From Topomyia yanbarensis (taxonomy: Eukaryota > Arthropoda > Insecta > Diptera > Culicidae), in the NCBI RefSeq assembly GCF_030247195.1, contig NC_080671.1, forward strand, positions 211,018,361-211,082,360: a stretch of DNA of 64,000 nucleotides, read 5' to 3'. Shown here in pieces: positions 62,800 to 64,000 of the stretch. A program made the translations under genes and the position numbers. The notes beneath the pieces are model-generated. The model was given only the letters and a program-made list of their open reading frames with translations. It did not search any database and was not told the origin of the DNA. The first letter of the stretch is position 1, and every line of letters begins with the position of its first letter.

Positions 62800-63341
62800 C
62801 TCACACGTGTCATAGGTGTGTATTGATGATAAAATTCGTATGGCGTGTCATAATCGTGCATGGAAAATTTTCCATGGAAAAAAATCATCAATTATTTTTA
62901 TTCATATCTTTAGTTTCATTAAGTCTATAAACAATGGATGAGATGCATTCTGAAGGAAATGCGTCAGGGAATCTAGAAAAAATAGTTATTTTTGGTTACA
63001 GTGTTGCCAAATATGCTATATTTCTTGTTTAAAACTTAATCTGCATCATAATCCGTGTTTTTTTGTTTTGTAAATGATTATGCCATTGTGTTTCTCAGAT
63101 AGTTCTACACATAAGAACGTATTATGCATCAAGATAACATGAGCCAATCCCCAGACACAGTCGTTTGAAGTCGAAAATTAAAAATTTCACTATACATTTC
63201 TAGCTATATCTCAATAACCAAGCAGAATGTCAAAATTCTGAAAACGCCACTTTGTAGAGATTTTTTAGACAAGTGATGTGGCATATCCAACTCAGTTTAC
63301 CCCAAAATGGCGTTTGTCATAGGATAGCACAACAGCGACGA

Positions 63342-63420
63342 CATAACACATCCAAACGAGCATGAAATTTGACATTCACAATAGAAATACGTCAAATTTC
63401 ATTTCGTTTGGATTCGTTAT
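63342..63420. mobile_element. ~79-bp palindromic insert
   Basis: ATAACACATCCAAACGA and ATGAAATTTGAC pair with GTCAAATTTCAT and TCGTTTGGATTCGTTAT around a ~20-base loop. It interrupts the right arm of the 60571-63466 element, because the left arm lacks it. Confidence 0.75.
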
Positions 63421-63518
63421 ATGCCTTTTTCTTTCTCTTGGCCACACTCTAACCAGAGTGCTCTAGAACTGTCCCCTTCGTTCCGATTGGCAAAAGTAGT
63501 ATGTCATAAAGATCTAAA

Positions 63519-63785
63519 GGCCTATTTACACCCTCGGTGAAAATGAACGTGAACTCAATGCGCACCAAATTGTTTTTTTCCAATATCTCACTTATTAGTG
63601 CATAGAAATTGATGAAACTGGAACTAAACCATGGTACTTTAATATACTTAGCGAGTGCATGCACAATTTTTCGATGTAATTGAATCAATACAATAATATT
63701 TATATTCCCCGATCATTATAAAAATTTCACGGTGAAATATTTTCGCAATGGATAATTCACTTGTTCACCGAGAGTGTAAACGCCT
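63519..63785. mobile_element. ~265-bp MITE candidate (TTTACAC...CGGTGAA termini)
   Basis: GGCCTATTTACACCCTCGGTGAA is mirrored by TTCACCGAGAGTGTAAACGCC. The two differ at several positions and no clear target duplication is seen. Confidence 0.6.
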
Positions 63786-63879
63786 CGATGCGGAGTGGTG
63801 AATATAAATGTCATCGCTGTTCACGGTGAACGTTCGCCTTCGAATACCAGGGGTGGAATCACGTAAGGTGATTATCACC

Positions 63880-64000
63880 CGGTGACTATCACTTTTCAAT
63901 ATTTGGTATCATGTAAGGTGACAATCACCACAATTAGTCATAAGTGCGGTGGGTCTAACATCACATTAAAATTTTGAAATTGTGTAAGGTGATAATCACC
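63880..64000. repeat. spaced GTAAGGTGATAATCACC repeats at the window edge
   Basis: GTAAGGTGATTATCACC (63883), GTAAGGTGACAATCACC (63914) and GTAAGGTGATAATCACC (63984) occur in direct order. Each contains the palindrome GGTGATNATCACC. The array may continue beyond the window. Confidence 0.7.

Larger units (their letters stand above)
60571..63466. mobile_element. inverted-repeat element (CTAGAACACTCT...), host of a retroposon
   Basis: Left CTAGAACACTCTAGTTAGAG then TGTTGCCACGAGGAAG, and further inside TCGCTGTTGTGCTATC and ATGACAAGCGCCATTT, are mirrored at 63296-63466. The right arm carries a palindromic insert (63342-63420). Removing the retroposon at 60838-62778 leaves about 0.95 kb. AACTAT and AACTGT outside the ends are a weak candidate duplication. 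Confidence 0.7.

Overview
The window is eukaryotic nuclear DNA, almost entirely transposable-element sequence. A culicine mosquito, most likely Aedes, fits best. The support is a Ty3/gypsy relic, I/LOA-type non-LTR relics, a tRNA-derived SINE, hAT, pogo and TTAA-type elements nested in each other, long (TA)n tracts, and dispersed repeats whose ends read TTTTTGCCTTTCTCAT and CACTAGGTGGATT. The species is inferred from repeat content and was not checked against any database. Almost no ordinary gene is visible. The best candidate is one terminal coding exon (about 59579-59745, + strand) with poly(A) signals, so much of the window could be intron or intergenic DNA upstream of that exon. A decayed histone H1-like sequence lies at 50581-50970.

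Layout. 62-4084: 4-kb foldback element with TTAA target duplications and 154-bp internal repeats. 4270-6330: degenerate tandem repeat split by a hAT-like element, which itself carries a TA-type MITE with 33-bp repeats. 7193-7934: (TA)n. 7935-10670: truncated, mutated Ty3/gypsy element (minus). 12497-12700: minisatellite. 13022-15435: non-LTR 5' region split by a 1.69-kb element with CACAGTGG termini and a 5-bp duplication (Transib-like). 16281-16507: 110-bp tandem repeat. 17000-19905: 5'-truncated I/LOA-type retrotransposon (minus). 19906-29250: dispersed repeats and small TTAA MITEs. 29739-37281: inverted-repeat element bounded on both sides by (TA)n and interrupted by a 2.5-kb pogo-type element.

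38104-38288: SINE with target duplication. 38628-39554: retrotransposon fragments. 40300-45083: minus-strand pogo/Tigger-like transposase pseudogene split by a 3.6-kb hAT-like element and a 169-bp palindromic MITE; both junctions can be resolved from reading frame and target duplications. 45167-49051: a TA-flanked element with ACGCGG arms enclosing a foldback of 116-bp repeats and a further 563-bp hAT MITE. 49150-49675: retrotransposon linker/RT fragment. 50581-52140: H1-like relic followed by 430-440-bp tandem repeats. 52170-55148: inverted-repeat elements. 55541-59445: 3.9-kb composite repeat. 59579-60440: terminal exon and 3' UTR. 60571-63466: inverted-repeat element hosting a 1.94-kb retroposon with a 21-bp target duplication and a pentanucleotide tail. 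63519-64000: small MITE and short repeats.

No intact transposase or reverse transcriptase is present. The value of the window is its layered insertion record, because several empty sites can be reconstructed from the sequence alone.
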